DNA of 64,000 nt from Nipponacmea schrenckii. Lineage: Eukaryota; Mollusca; Gastropoda; Lottiidae. Both the position numbers and the translations under genes were made by a program. Shown here piece by piece: positions 48,815-60,929 of the stretch. The stretch spans positions 28,940,317-29,004,316 of the forward strand of contig CM060202.1 of NCBI GenBank assembly GCA_030562195.1, in the 5' to 3' direction. The notes below the pieces were generated by a model. The model was given only the letters and a program-made list of their open reading frames with translations, searched no databases and was not told where the DNA came from. How positions within the stretch are numbered: position 1 is the stretch's first letter; each line of letters opens with the position of its first letter.

Positions 48815-49014
48815 TGATACACATAAACAATTTAGCAATTCTCTATACAATATTTATTTGAGACAGATGAAAACAATTGTTATGGATAAACACTAAAACT
48901 TCTATATATTTATTTCTTCCAACGTTTCAATGTGGTTCTCACACCGTCGTTACTTTTTGAATCTGAAAACATCGTTAACTTTTGAAAATTGAAAAGTTAT
49001 GTCATTATAAAGTA

Positions 49015-49470
49015 AAAACATAATATAAAGTTATGTTATTTTTGGTTTCCTTTTTAGATAAACAAATAGAAAGTAAAAACATAATATAAAGTTATGTTAT
49101 TTTTGGTTTCCCTTTTAGATAAACAAATAGAAAGTAAAAACATAATATAAAGTTATGTTATTTTTGGTTTCCTTTTTAGATAAACAAATAGAAAGTAAAA
49201 ACATAATATAAAGTTATGTTATTTTTGGTTTCCCTTTTAGATAAACAAATAGAAAGTAAAAACATAATATAAAGTTATGTTATTTTTGGTTTCCTTTTTT
49301 GATAACAAATAGAAAGTAAAAACATAATATAAAGTTATGTTATTTTTGTTCCCTTTTTAGATAAACAAATAGAAAGTAAAAACATAATATAAAGTTATGT
49401 TATTTTTGGTTTCCCTTTTAGATAAACAAATAGAAAGTAAAAATATAATATAAAGTTGTGTGCTTCATTG
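49015..49470. repeat. Satellite, 61-bp unit, seven copies plus a decayed one
   Basis: The unit is ATAGAAAGTAAAAACATAAT, ATAAAGTTATGTTATTTTTG, then GTTTCCTTTTTAGATAAACA. Copies are nearly identical. CATAATATAAAGTTATG within each unit can form a small hairpin. Confidence 0.95.
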
Positions 49471-49509
49471 TTTAATTTGTCTTGGAATAAATAAAAAGTA
49501 AAAACATAC

Positions 49510-51780
49510 CTTTAGTAGTCCAATACGAGGTATATTATGCAAATGATACCAGTAACAAATTACTCTATATATTTACTTGTACTTGTATATTATAAAGGGA
49601 TGTATCCACTTAATAAAACACTTAAATGTAATCGGAGTATATAGGTAAGGACAATTTGAGGCGGAGGTTGGCAGTAGAAGAAATTAGGTCGTCACAGAAC
49701 CGACCGTAGCTCTACCGTCGGATTTGATCGGAGAAGCTGACATATTAAAGTATCCGGCTGTTAGGATGTCTCATTTGTTATAAAGGTGTTGATAAAAGGC
49801 TACTGTTACTTTCACAGTTTACCTCATTGTACACATGTTGTACTTAATATACATCGAATAAACATTATATATCAGTGATATACATCGTATTAATAATTCC
49901 TTTATTGTCCGTCCAGTCAGGTGCTAAAGGTTCAGAAATTAATCTGGTCAATACGATACATCTATCGACTATTGAGTGAGAAAAACATTTTGTGATCAAG
50001 TTATTAGGATCAGTTTTCCTTGTGAACAGTTTATCACGTGACCTTAAAGAATAGGACGTAAATCTCCATTCATTTCATTTTTTATCATGTGACCACGGTT
50101 CCTTTGTGACAGCATTACCTTGTAACCGTATTTACTTGTGTCATCTTCTGAGATAAATTTACCCAGTAACCAATGTAGCGTTTGGTCAATATTGAGAGAA
50201 GTAGGCCTTTTTTAGAGGTACACGTATCTTCAGTTTTGCAAAGAAATCTAATAGACCGCAACCATAAATAACCATATTCAGCTGGTTGAACATAGCCCTT
50301 TTAATCATAGTCTGAATGGATTGAGGGATCATAGGGTTCAAATAAATTTTTATTGAACCTCTATAGCATCAGATTTATACAGATTTGTAAACATTGTATA
50401 TATATTCGCTCCACGTAATTCAAATCCAACACGATATGGGTCAAGGTAAGTAACACTGTAGGTAAAAGTAAAATGCAAACAATATTACCTTTCAATATAA
50501 TTCAAGAAGAATTGAACATGTAACATAGTAAATACAACTATATATTTATAACATATATACATGTACCTAATAAACGATATTAGCTACATGAACTCTCTGA
50601 AAGAAAGACCGAGTTGATAAACCAAGTCGCAGAGTGGAAGAATATCTTCATATCTGACTTCATACAAGGTTAATATGAAATTAACTTTAATCAAACAAGC
50701 GTTACAGACAACCATTGTCATAATTTAAATTGTTAGTAATTAAAAAAAGTGACAATATATAGAAATTAATGAGAGTAAAAGCTCAAGCAGCAAGCTTGTC
50801 CATTCGTATCACTGGACAATAAATCAAGGGTCAGTATACCACAGACAGTGTTGGTTAAGAAAGGGGACATCACTGGGTGGAGGTTTTGATAAACTGTTCG
50901 TAAATCAGATAACAATCCTCAAAAATCATCTTCACAATGTCAAAGTATCCCGAACTGCCCAAGAACCTGGCATCATTCGGCACTTTTCTTGTAAGTTCGG
51001 AGATGTATTGATTTGATTGGAGTGTTTTATGGAACACTGTGAGTCACAGCGCTCAAAATAAAGACCCCCAAAATTCTGTTGCGTGTGGATTTTGCTTCAA
51101 ACATTAGATATATTCCGTAGTACGCTCCAATAAAAACCTCTGCATTATAAGACAGCCTTGAAAACTTCCAAGAAAAGAGCATAATCACGCCAAAGTATTA
51201 GACGACCTTCGTAACATAGTTTGAAGATGCAATAAAATTAGAATTATTTTTGTTTGGAACAAAATACCGTGCAAACAATATTCGCTATGTAGATGCCCTG
51301 AATAGAGTAGTCCATAGAGATACACCGAGTTACAAAGTTGCATGGGGGACCGGAATTTAAATAAAATGAATGGAGTTTTACGTCCTACTATTCTACAACT
51401 TATGGGCTAATGAAGACGTAGACAGTATACCTTGAATTCAATAACATCTATAGTCAAATAAATAATAGTAAACCCGGATGTAGATCTGGAAAACCCCGAA
51501 ATTCACATTTTAATACACAATAATGCTATTATAGAGTCTTACACGGAAGAATATCGTATATTACGCCTTTTTGATTTTACACACATATTTATGATGCTCA
51601 CAAAGGAATGAAATGTAAGTAGTATTTATTTTTGAGACGTATTTAATTTCAAAAACAATTTTAAATTTACAAGGTGAATTACGGATGTTACGGTCTATTA
51701 CTTCCCAATATTGAGGTTGTTTATCATCTGATGACGTTGTAAATTGTTTGCATGCAGTGTAATATTTAACTAAAGAGTAG
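49510..51780. other. Intergenic upstream of the protease-like gene
   Basis: No firm gene. A possible orphan first exon sits at 50937-50990 (+), MSKYPELPKNLASFGTFL ending at GTAAGT; it has phase 0 and no obvious partner. Dispersed-element fragments are at 50050 (-) and 51363 (+). Confidence 0.4.
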
Positions 51781-51870
51781 TATATCATAAAATTGTGTCT
51801 TATTAAGTGTTATACGCCCATGGGTTATGGTACTCATGTGTATAGTGTTTTATATATTAAAGCAGTGAAG

Positions 51871-54800
51871 ATGACTGTAAATTTATACCTTCTGTTGGTG
51901 CTTGTTGGACTTGTTGAAGGCAACTGGAAGGATACCTTACCATGGGGTATAAAATCGACGATACTGGATCTTCATCAAGATTTTGACGTCCAAACTATAA
52001 AAGGTAACTGTGAAACGTCATATTTGTTTTTCTACGAAACGTTAAGATTATGAAGTTGTGAAAAGGATATTCAAAGGTTTTTTTTTTGGTCATAAGACAC
52101 CCAAAATATTCTAGTCGCGATTAATGAGCCATAAATACAAATGTCTTTACTCGACTGATTTTCTCTAATGTATAGAATACCACGACTCTCTTTATTAAAC
52201 ATTGTGTCCAAACCACACCCCGTTTGTCATACTTCCTAGAGGCCGTGGTGAAGGAATTACGTAATCAAATTGATGTAGGTATTGGCCCTAGAATCTTCCC
52301 GAGAAATCTTAATAATAAAAATTAAATTACTAGTACTCGTTCAAGACGATTAGTACTCATTTCCACAAAACTATGTGTTTGTCATAGCCAGCATTTGAGA
52401 TACGATGTAATTTATAGATGATCTATAATGTTAAATTCAAACTCACATTTATTTCAGACAACCCCGTCCCGATTTATCGTAAAGACTTAAATGATAATTA
52501 CCCTGCCTACTGGTTGATTGAATATAACGATGGGGAGTACATGATGCTGTCGTCTGGTCCAGAAACGGGTGAGATTAGTTTCTACAATGGAACCTTATTA
52601 TTTATGAATGATTTTGGTTCCATAGTCGCTGGTCGCCTATTAAACTATTAAAGGTGGTCTCTTATCAGTCTTTAATTACATTGAAAACTCGTAGGGGGGG
52701 GGGGGGGACTTTATTGTGGTCGCTTATTGAAGGTGGGCTCTTAAAAAATGTGGTCGTGTCAGCAAGATGTACTGTATTCAAAACTCGTAGGGGGGGGGGA
52801 GGGGGTGCTTTATTGTGGTCGCTTAATGAAGGTGGACTCTAAATAAAGGTGGTCGTGTCAGCAGGATGTACAGTACAAAACATTATTCTTTCTTAAATTT
52901 TGCTTCAAAATGAGGCAATGACTTTGAGAATTTATGGACTGCCCCCTAAAATACTGACCTATTTCATTACAGCATCTTACGATCATACCCCATTTACCCT
53001 CTGGAGGAAAGGTTACTTGTCCCCCGAAACAATCAAGTCTGGCAACGGGCTATGTAATTTTATATATAATATTAACCTTGAACTTCCATATAGGTGACTA
53101 CAGATTAGTGTTCAAGGGAGAATACTCGCCTTTGGTTGATCTAAACGAATTCGCTAAGAGAAACAGTTCAACATGCACGAAGTACTATATGTTGTCACCG
53201 ACTCCAGGATTTCTCCTGGGCTGCGAAGATGATAAAGGAGACTTATTTTGTCAAGAAAATGTAAGTATCGGTATTACAGAGTCGTGCGTTTGTGTTATAA
53301 TCAAAATTGGCCTGTTTAATGCAATTTCCACACCCCTCTAGTAAAAAAAAGACAATTCTACAGGACCCGGGTTTTCTCCTGGGTTGCGAAGATGAGAAAG
53401 GAAACTGTAATAACGGAATGACAGGGACGTCATGAATGACGTCGGAATGACAGGGACGGAATGACGCATGTCATTCCGTTTGAATTTTAATCAAAATTGG
53501 TCTGTTTAATGCATCGCTGACGCTTTTCAGTAGTTCTACAAGACCCTCGTCGATGGCGCGTTTGCTTTACACTCTCACAGTCTAGGGTAAACGAAGGAAA
53601 CCATTGATTTTTTATTAGAGTGAGTGTTATTTATCCTTACGAAATGAATATGTCTTTTTTTTTTTTCAATTAGGAAGTGATAACTGATCTGGATAAGTTA
53701 AAAGTGATATGGGCTAAACAGAAGAAGGATGTGCAGAAAGCCGGAGTTTGGACTTTGTCCAGTCTGTATACAGATGAAGATGCCACCCATTATCATCTTC
53801 TAAAACCAGGCGATACCAAACATATTATGATTGGTGAATACGATTCGGGCGATATTGAGACTCAGGCATCTAAGAACGGTAACTCTCAGAAACGTGTCTG
53901 TGATATCTTAGATGTCTGCCTAGCCGACAACATCAATCGAATTGATCGACAGAAGATAAAAGTTACCAATTATGGACAGAGGCATATTGAATTGACAATC
54001 CCCCATGAGGCATCAGCGTTTTCAGGTGATGACGTGTTTTATATGGATATAAACACGCGGACCATGGATACGATTCAGACGACGAAGGTTGCCATTGATC
54101 TAGGTAATCGTGTCAAACGTTCAGTCCCAGTTAACCAGTCATTTTCAATAAATGATGAGGATCTATTTCCGGATTACGATCAACACCAAATGAAAACTTG
54201 TCGAAAAATGATATTTTTCAAATATTGCCGTGAACGATATGTTGGCTGCGGTCCAGTTTCATGGGCCATGATCCTCGGCTATTACGACCGGCGTTCACAC
54301 AAAAACCCAAACGAATACGGAAACGGAAGCCAGAGTCTCTTCACGTGTGGTTTTACGGGAATGGGAGGCAACAGCTCGTGTGAGGCACCTAATCGAGATT
54401 CAAATGAAACAAAGAAATATATCGAAAACCTTGGAGAATTTTTGGGAACATTCTGGCTCTTTGGACAAGGAGCGACAACCGCGAATGGCATGAAGAAGAT
54501 CAAAACATACTTCACAGAATATCAGCAATCGGGGTCACCCGAGGTTATTACACATTCCAATGGGTTTTGGAGCTTGATTGGTAACTATGACGACGAAATT
54601 AGAGACAAGGCGATGGAATATATTCGTGAGGGGTGGCCTGTGGTAGTTGGAATCCGGGTTGATGGATCAAGATTTGGACAGCACTATCCAGTGGCAACCA
54701 AATACCAACAAAGAGCTTTCCCAAGTCTGAAGTGTAAAAAATGGTTTAATGATTGTGAAGAAGGCTTGCTTGTTGAACGGGAGTTTTACGTTCATTGGGG

Positions 54801-54879
54801 TTGGGGAAAACACTATCAGAATATCGCTAAAAACTGGATACCGGCAAAGGTTTTCTTTGCTGGGGTAGCCCGGTATTAA
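51871..54879 (+). CDS. Secreted papain/C39-like cysteine peptidase homologue with furin-cleavable proregion (565 aa, 5 exons)
   Basis: Exons 51871-52003, 52458-52568, 52973-53053, 53094-53260 and 53674-54879, phases 1, 1, 1, 0; total 1698 nt. The start is the Met before a hydrophobic stretch (MTVNLYLLLVLVGLVEG). The proregion (18-313) includes PAYWLIEYNDGEYMMLSSG (59-77), a secreted-propeptide-like segment. RVKR at 310-313 is a full proprotein-convertase site, giving a mature chain of 252 residues. The mature part has GCGPVSWAMILGYYDR with Cys356, GQHYPVATKY with His501, and HWGWG (538-542), the order of a papain-fold peptidase of the C39-like or streptopain-like type. The usual Asn/Asp partner and the substrate are not certain. 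No name is recognised. The intron 53054-53093 is only 40 nt. The model is well supported from exon 4 on; exons 1 to 3 depend on splice phase. Confidence 0.8.
52640..52875. repeat. Two-copy tandem repeat (~105 bp) with G runs, in intron 2
   Basis: Each unit carries AAAACTCGTAGGGGGGGG, TTTATTGTGGTCGCTTA and GTGGTCGTGTCAGCA. The short frame through it is not a gene. Confidence 0.85.
53365..53540 (+). pseudogene. Partial duplicate of exon 4 inside intron 4
   Basis: GGTTTTCTCCTGGGTTGCGA with AGATGAGAAAGGA copies the end of exon 4 (53205-53240), and AATCAAAATTGGTCTGTTTA copies the adjoining intron (about 53300). Between them a GGAATGACAGGGACG repeat with GTCATTCCG inverted copies has inserted. The duplicate lost the donor site and is not expected to be coding. 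Confidence 0.75.
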
Positions 54880-55021
54880 TGTGCTAGCTATGATACAGAC
54901 CGTGCTTACTCTTCTGACTTGACTCAGTGTCCCTTCCTCTATTCCTTTGGATATAGCTTATGTGTATAAGGTAACAATTGGTACAGTCGATGTATTTACA
55001 GTGATATTTCTATATCACTCT

Positions 55022-56375
55022 ACATTATTGATGTATTGAGTATTATATTAATAGTGGTGTATTTATATCACTCTACAACTGGTGTATTGAGCACTATTTT
55101 AACAGTGGTATTTCTATATCGCTCTACAACTGATGTATTGAGCACTATTTTAACAGTGATATTTCTATATAGCTCTACATTTGATATAATGAGGACTATT
55201 TTAACAGTGGTATTTCTATACCACTCTACAATTGATGTATTGGTTACTATATTAATAGTGGTGTAGCTATAATATCACTCTACAATTGATGTATTGGGCA
55301 CTATTTTAACATTGGTATTTCTATATCACTCTACAATTGATGTATTGGGCACTATTTTAACAGTGGTATTTCTATATCACTCTACAATTGATGTATTGGC
55401 ACTATTTTAACGGTGATATTTCTATATCACTCTACAATTGATGTATTGAGTACTATTTTAACAGTGATATTTCTATATTGCTCTACAATTGATGTATTGA
55501 GCACTATTTTAACAGTGGTATTTCTATATCGCTCTACAATTGATGTATTGAGACTATTATAACAGTGATATTTCTATATTGCTCTACAATTGATGTATTG
55601 AGCACTATTTTAACAGTGATATTTCTATAGACTACAATTGATGTATTGAGAACTATTATAACAGTGGTATTTCTATATTGCTCTACAATTGATGTATTGA
55701 GCACTATTTCAACAGTGATATTTCTATATTGCTCTACAATTGATGTATTGAGCACTATTTTAACAGTGATATTTCTATATTGCTCTGCAATTGATGTATT
55801 GAGTACTATTTTAACAGTGATATTTCTATAGACTACAATTGATGTATTGAGCACTATTTTAACAGTGATATTTCTATAGCTCTACAATTGATGTATTGAG
55901 CACTATTTTAACAGTGGTATTTCTATATCACTCTACAACTGATGTATTGAACACTTATTTCAACAGTGATATTTCTATATTGCTCTACAATTGATGTATT
56001 GAGTACTATTATAACAGTGATATTTCTATATTACTCTACAATTGGTGTATTGAGTACTATTTTAACAGTGGTATTTCTATATCGCTCTACAATTGATGTA
56101 TTGAGCACTATTCTAACAGTTTTATTTCTATATCACTCTACAATTGATGTAATGAGCACTATTTTAACAGTGGTATTTCTATATCACTCTACATTTGATG
56201 TATTGAGCACTATTTTAACAGTTTTATTTCTATATCACTCTACAATTGATGTAATGAGCACTATTTTAACAGTTTTATTTCTATATCACTCTACAATTGA
56301 TGTAATGAGCACTATTCTAACAGTTTTATTTCTATATCACTCTACATTTGATATATTGAGGACTATGTTAGCAGT
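55022..56375. repeat. Satellite, 51-bp unit, about 26 copies
   Basis: The unit is TTGATGTATTGAGCACTATT, TTAACAGTGATATTTCTATA, TCACTCTACAA. Because 51 is a multiple of three, long frames stay open on both strands (17-residue peptide repeats); they are not taken as genes. It starts about 140 bp after the protease-like gene, and the first AATAAA I see after that gene is at 56493-56498, beyond the array. Confidence 0.95.
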
Positions 56376-56492
56376 TAAAACATTATTTCATTGTAACATT
56401 AGGAATTAGACCTAACAAACTATATTTATTTTGTATTATCAGTGTAAAATTAGCCTACATTTTATTTTTTTGTATCAATAATACCTCGTTTC

Positions 56493-56498
56493 AATAAA
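56493..56498 (+). terminator. AATAAA, possible poly(A) signal of the 51871 gene
   Basis: First canonical signal seen downstream of the stop at 54877-54879. If used, the 3' UTR would be about 1.6 kb and contain the 51-bp satellite. A variant signal closer to the stop is equally possible. Confidence 0.2.
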
Positions 56499-56670
56499 TA
56501 CACCGGTAGTCTCAATAAACTTTAAAAAAATATCCACATCAGTATTATAAGATCAAATAATTTCAATGTTTATATTTTAATTTAAAAATCAAAAATTTTG
56601 ATAATAGTCTGAGTTCAAACAGAACCAATGTTTGTGTACGTTACACTCTGATCTTAACAAACCATTATCT

Positions 56671-56930
56671 GGTGTGGTCACTATTACTATATAACCCACA
56701 GACCGGGGGTACCAATAGGAACCAGTGAGGGAGTATTGAAGCTTCGGGGTGTGGTCACTATTACTATGTAACCCACAGACCGAGAGTACAAATAGGAACC
56801 AGTGAGTGAGTATTGAAGCTTCAGGGTGTGGTCACTATTACTATATAACCCACAGACCGGGGGTACAAATAGGAACCAGTGAGGGAGTATTGAAGCTTCG
56901 GGGTGTGGTCACATTACTCTCAAACATGCG
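56671..56930. repeat. Tandem repeat, 77-bp unit, 3.3 copies
   Basis: Units start at 56671, 56748, 56825 and 56902, exactly 77 bp apart, each with GGTGTGGTCACTATTACTAT and CAGTGAGGGAGTATTGAAGC. The truncated H2B fragment lies directly beside it. Confidence 0.95.
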
Positions 56931-56974
56931 GGGGACAAATAGATTCACTGAAAGATATAGCTTTTTGACATGTT

Positions 56975-57142
56975 CTAACCCCAGCAGGGATGGACTTGTT
57001 TCAGCACTTTGTAGATGTAGATGATGTAAGACTCCTTTCGTCGGGATTTCTTCTTTTTGTCTCCGCCGCTACGTGCGGTCTTTGCCTCTGGCTTGTTTAG
57101 CTCCTTAGTTCTGTCTGAGCGATCTAGACGCAAACCCTCCAT
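56975..57142 (-). pseudogene. Truncated histone H2B-like fragment
   Basis: The 55-codon minus-strand frame from the ATG at 57142 contains [18 protein letters not shown] followed by [14 protein letters not shown], which is the H2B tail-to-helix-1 signature (KRRRKES then [17 protein letters not shown]). The frame then runs into CWG and a stop, so the rest of the histone fold is missing. The first 20 or so residues ([20 protein letters not shown]) are only weakly histone-like. It is either a transposed or retrocopied fragment, or an exon of an unusual H2B variant; genes for replication-type H2B have no introns. The local composition is richer in GC than its surroundings. Confidence 0.7.
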
Positions 57143-57149
57143 TGAACAT

Positions 57150-60030
57150 CCGGGTGGAGTCTCTCTTCATTATGAAATATAGTATTGATTTAATGATTCA
57201 TGAGAGATATTTCATGCTAAAATGCAGTTGTTGATACAAGGCTTATTTCAAGGGACCGTCTATGTATAAGTATAGAATTATCCATGGACGTGTAGATTAA
57301 CCCATCTAAAAATGAATAGGAGGAAGGGGAGGTAATGCAATTGACCAAGGATCCTAAAAGGAGCAATGGAAAAAACAAAGTTTGAAATCTCTGTGTTAGT
57401 TACTATATCAACTATAATGTTTGTTCAGATTTTAACATTATTGTGTTTGAGTATATTGGCTAGAATGGTATTTATCAATCAATCTAGGATTGTTTGTTCG
57501 AGTATATTATATTTTTACTAAAAGCACCACTTAAAGGAGCAGTATGCAAACAATACATTATCAAAAACATCAAATTACACCTGAACATATTTCCTTAAAT
57601 ATGCTATTTACATCCATATCTTTACTTGATAAAACTGAATTAGTTTTGAAGTTTGGCTTTATAATATCTCAATGTTATTATGTGAAACCCACAGCAAAGT
57701 ATATTTCTTTAGAGACCTATATTTCTCTACAATGACACACTGACTCAGATGAAGATTTTTTGAATTATAACTAACAATAGGTTGTAATCCATAAAGTTTT
57801 CCTCTGTGTTATATATACCAACTATTAAATGCCATTCAAGGATCAAGGACACACTGGTTTGCTTCATCTGTAGAGTCCTTAAACCAACCAAAAACAATTT
57901 TAGCGTTTTTAAAAAAAAACTTTTAAGGATAAATTTACCTCAGATTTTTCACAATCCCTTTTACTTGTTAATAGATCAGCTGGATGTAAAACTCTTTTTC
58001 TTCATAGAAAACTTAATTTATCATTTAACTAAATATTTTCGCTTCTAAAATTGTCTCTCTGGAATTATCATTAGGACTGTTTTTTTTTAGAAACCCTTTT
58101 TTTCCCTCCCTTTTTGGGTTTTTCATGCTCATTTTTGACAAATTTTTTGGTCTAGTTTTGAAATTTGATTTGAAATTACATTTTCTTTCAAAATCTCTGC
58201 GATAATAAGAAATTTAATTGGCGGGTGGTTATTTCTAAAAAATAGTTTTGTGTGCAGTGACAGTCAAGTGGATGTTGATATCCGGTAGTGGTCTACTTTC
58301 ATTTTGACAAGTTAAAAATGTTTCATAGTCATGCTATATTGAATATTTTTACAGAATCTAATATTGGCCTGGCTTTCATGTGACATATAGGAAAGTTTTT
58401 AACGAGATTTCTGGAAAAAGTTATAGCAGGGTTGAATTTCGTGATTTAACATGGAAATAGATGGCAAATGAGTAGATGGATCGAGTCTATTAACACCTTA
58501 AAAATAACTAATCAGTTATCTCTCTTGGACTTATTGTTGTTTTCATCTCAATCATAATTCTTCTTTGTCTTCTTTGTTTTTCGTCCCCTTTTATTTCAAT
58601 GTTATATCAACGTTCTAAAACCAATTTACACACACCAATTTATCAATTAAAGTTTTTAATTACACCTTAACTCATTTAGACTCCATCTTGTACTGATACA
58701 ACACTTATTTCAAATCATAGAGTTATAAATATAATCTACGTTTCAGATTGACGAGCTGTAACTGAAGGTTGACATTTTGTACAAACAGAAATAACACTTG
58801 GTTGGTGCTTGCCATTTGCTTGGCATTTTACACACACCGTAATATGAATCTGTATGGTACATGTATTCTGGATACAATGAATTTGTATGACTATAATTAT
58901 TGAAGGGAACGTTTGTTAAAAACCATTAATGAATCAAGACCTATGTAAATAACATCAGTAACAGTATGGTGGTTGTTACTGTCCAGTTCGATATTCCTAC
59001 TGTTTATTTCTGACCCGATCTTAAAGGGAATCTCATAGGCTGAGCATCTAGTCGCTTGGATTGAAGTTAGAAACTTGCTCGCTATCTAGGGATACAGAAT
59101 TCTATTCCGGCAAAGGAGGTCGATTTCGGATTTTTCAGCCCGGTGTCAGTGATGCAGGTCAGATTGACGGGCATGGAGAGAGTGTATTTCCGTTCGGATA
59201 ATGATAAGACAATACTCAGAGACTCCGTGTGCTACATACTGTACTCGACGGTTGGAAATAGAAAAAGAGTAGACTAATGCCAATGTCCAGGCAAACTTTT
59301 CCTCCATCGCAACCTTCATGGCGGTGTCCGTCTTCATTGGCCCATTAGGTACAGAAGAGCAGGACGTAAAATTCCATTCATTTATTTTTTAAAAGGATTG
59401 TTATGAGATTTGCTGTGGGTTAAGAGCAACCCCTTCACTCCCTTAAACAACAGATAATGATCAGAAGATGAGGATTGTTTCAAAACGGAGAATAAACAAG
59501 GGCTATGTAGGCAACCAGCTATACTTGTCAAAAATCAAATTATTTTACTGTCACTACAGTAGAATTCTCCTCATTGCGCACTGAATATCATTAGCTTTCT
59601 TAATTTCATTTCGTACTTGAACCATTATTTCATTATTTATATTAACAATATTTATTATACATATAATATCGTCTATAGTACCCTTTAAACTAGTATACCA
59701 TTAACACTAATTAAATAGTTTTATTATTAATGATGAATTGATGCCATCATCAAAAAGCAAAAATCGTGACTTTGTAGAGTTGAAAAAAATTGATTTGACC
59801 AGGTTGCTATTTTTTCTGTCTTCACGAATCCAATAAGATGTAGAACAATAGAAGTTAAATCCATATTTCGTATCATATTCTATATTAGTGCAGTATAATA
59901 CAGAAGAATTCCACAATGTTATTTCAGAGCAGGAAGATAAAAACATTCGGATGCAAAACGTTATTTTTAACAATAATAACAAGGTGATATAGAACAATAC
60001 GAGGTAAATCCATATTTCATTCAATATTCT
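57150..60030. other. Intergenic, no gene recognised
   Basis: Short AT-rich frames at 57544-57735 and 57806-58048 (+) and at 59707-60024 (-) have no known domain. A long minus copy of the dispersed ~170-bp element is at 59195-59395. Confidence 0.5.
59195..59395 (-). repeat. Dispersed ~170-bp element, long minus copy
   Basis: Minus strand: GAATGGAATTTTACGTCCTG, GGCCAATGAAGACGG, TTTCCAACCGTCGAG. A coding-looking frame at 59146-59337 is part of it. Confidence 0.75.
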
Positions 60031-60035
60031 ATTAT

Positions 60036-60917
60036 TTGTACAGTATGATACAGTATGATACAGTATGATACAGTTTGAAACAGTATGAAACAGTATGAAA
60101 CAGTATGAAACAGTATGATATAGTATGAAACAGTATGATAGAGTATGATATAGTATGAAACAGTATGATACAGTATGATATAGTATGATACAGTATGATA
60201 TAGTATGAAACAGTATGATACAGTATGATACAGTATTTAAACAGTATGATATAGTATGAAACAGTATGATAAAAAGTATGATACAGTATGATACAGATGA
60301 TATAGTATGATACAGTATGATATAGTATTAAACAGTATGATACAGTATGATACAGTATGATACAGTATGAAACAGTATGATACAGTATGATACAGTATGA
60401 TACAGTATGATACAGTATGATACAGTATGATATAGTTTGAAACAGTATGAAACAGTATGATACAGTATGATATAGTATGAAACAGTATGATACAGTATGA
60501 TATAGTATGATACAGTATGAATACAGTATGATACAGTATGATACAGTATGATACAGTTGAACAGTATAAACAGTATGATACAGTATGATATAGTATGAAA
60601 CAGTATGATACAGTATGATATAGTATGAAACAGTATGATACAGTATGATATAGTATGATACAGTATGATATAGTATTAAACAGTATGATACAGTATGATA
60701 TAGTATGAAACAGTATGATACAGTATGATATAGTATGATATAGTATGAAACAGTATGATACAGTATGATATAGTATGATATAGTATTAAACAGTATGATA
60801 CAGTATGATATAGTATGAAACAGTATGATACAGTATGATATAGTATGAAACAGTATGATACAGTATTTTACAGTATGGTACAATATGATACAGTTTGATA
60901 CAGTATGATACAGTATG
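60036..60917. repeat. Satellite, 10-bp unit CAGTATGATA, ~0.9 kb
   Basis: Tandem CAGTATGATA with TAGTATGATA and CAGTATGAAA variants and rare indels. A 297-codon frame on the minus strand (Tyr/Ile/His-rich) is produced by the repeat, not by a gene. Confidence 0.97.
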
Positions 60918-60929
60918 CGACTCATAATG

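Noticed and set aside
52654..52842. 62-codon Gly-rich frame
   Set aside because: Made by two G runs in a tandem repeat within intron 2 of the protease-like gene.
55036..56409. Long open frames on both strands with 17-residue repeats
   Set aside because: The 51-bp satellite is a multiple of three and lacks stops in several frames; no start context or domain.
59146..59337. 63-codon frame, minus strand
   Set aside because: Part of a long copy of the dispersed ~170-bp element.
60032..60925. 297-codon open frame, minus strand
   Set aside because: Lies wholly in the CAGTATGATA satellite; the Tyr/Ile/His-rich repeat is just the translated unit.
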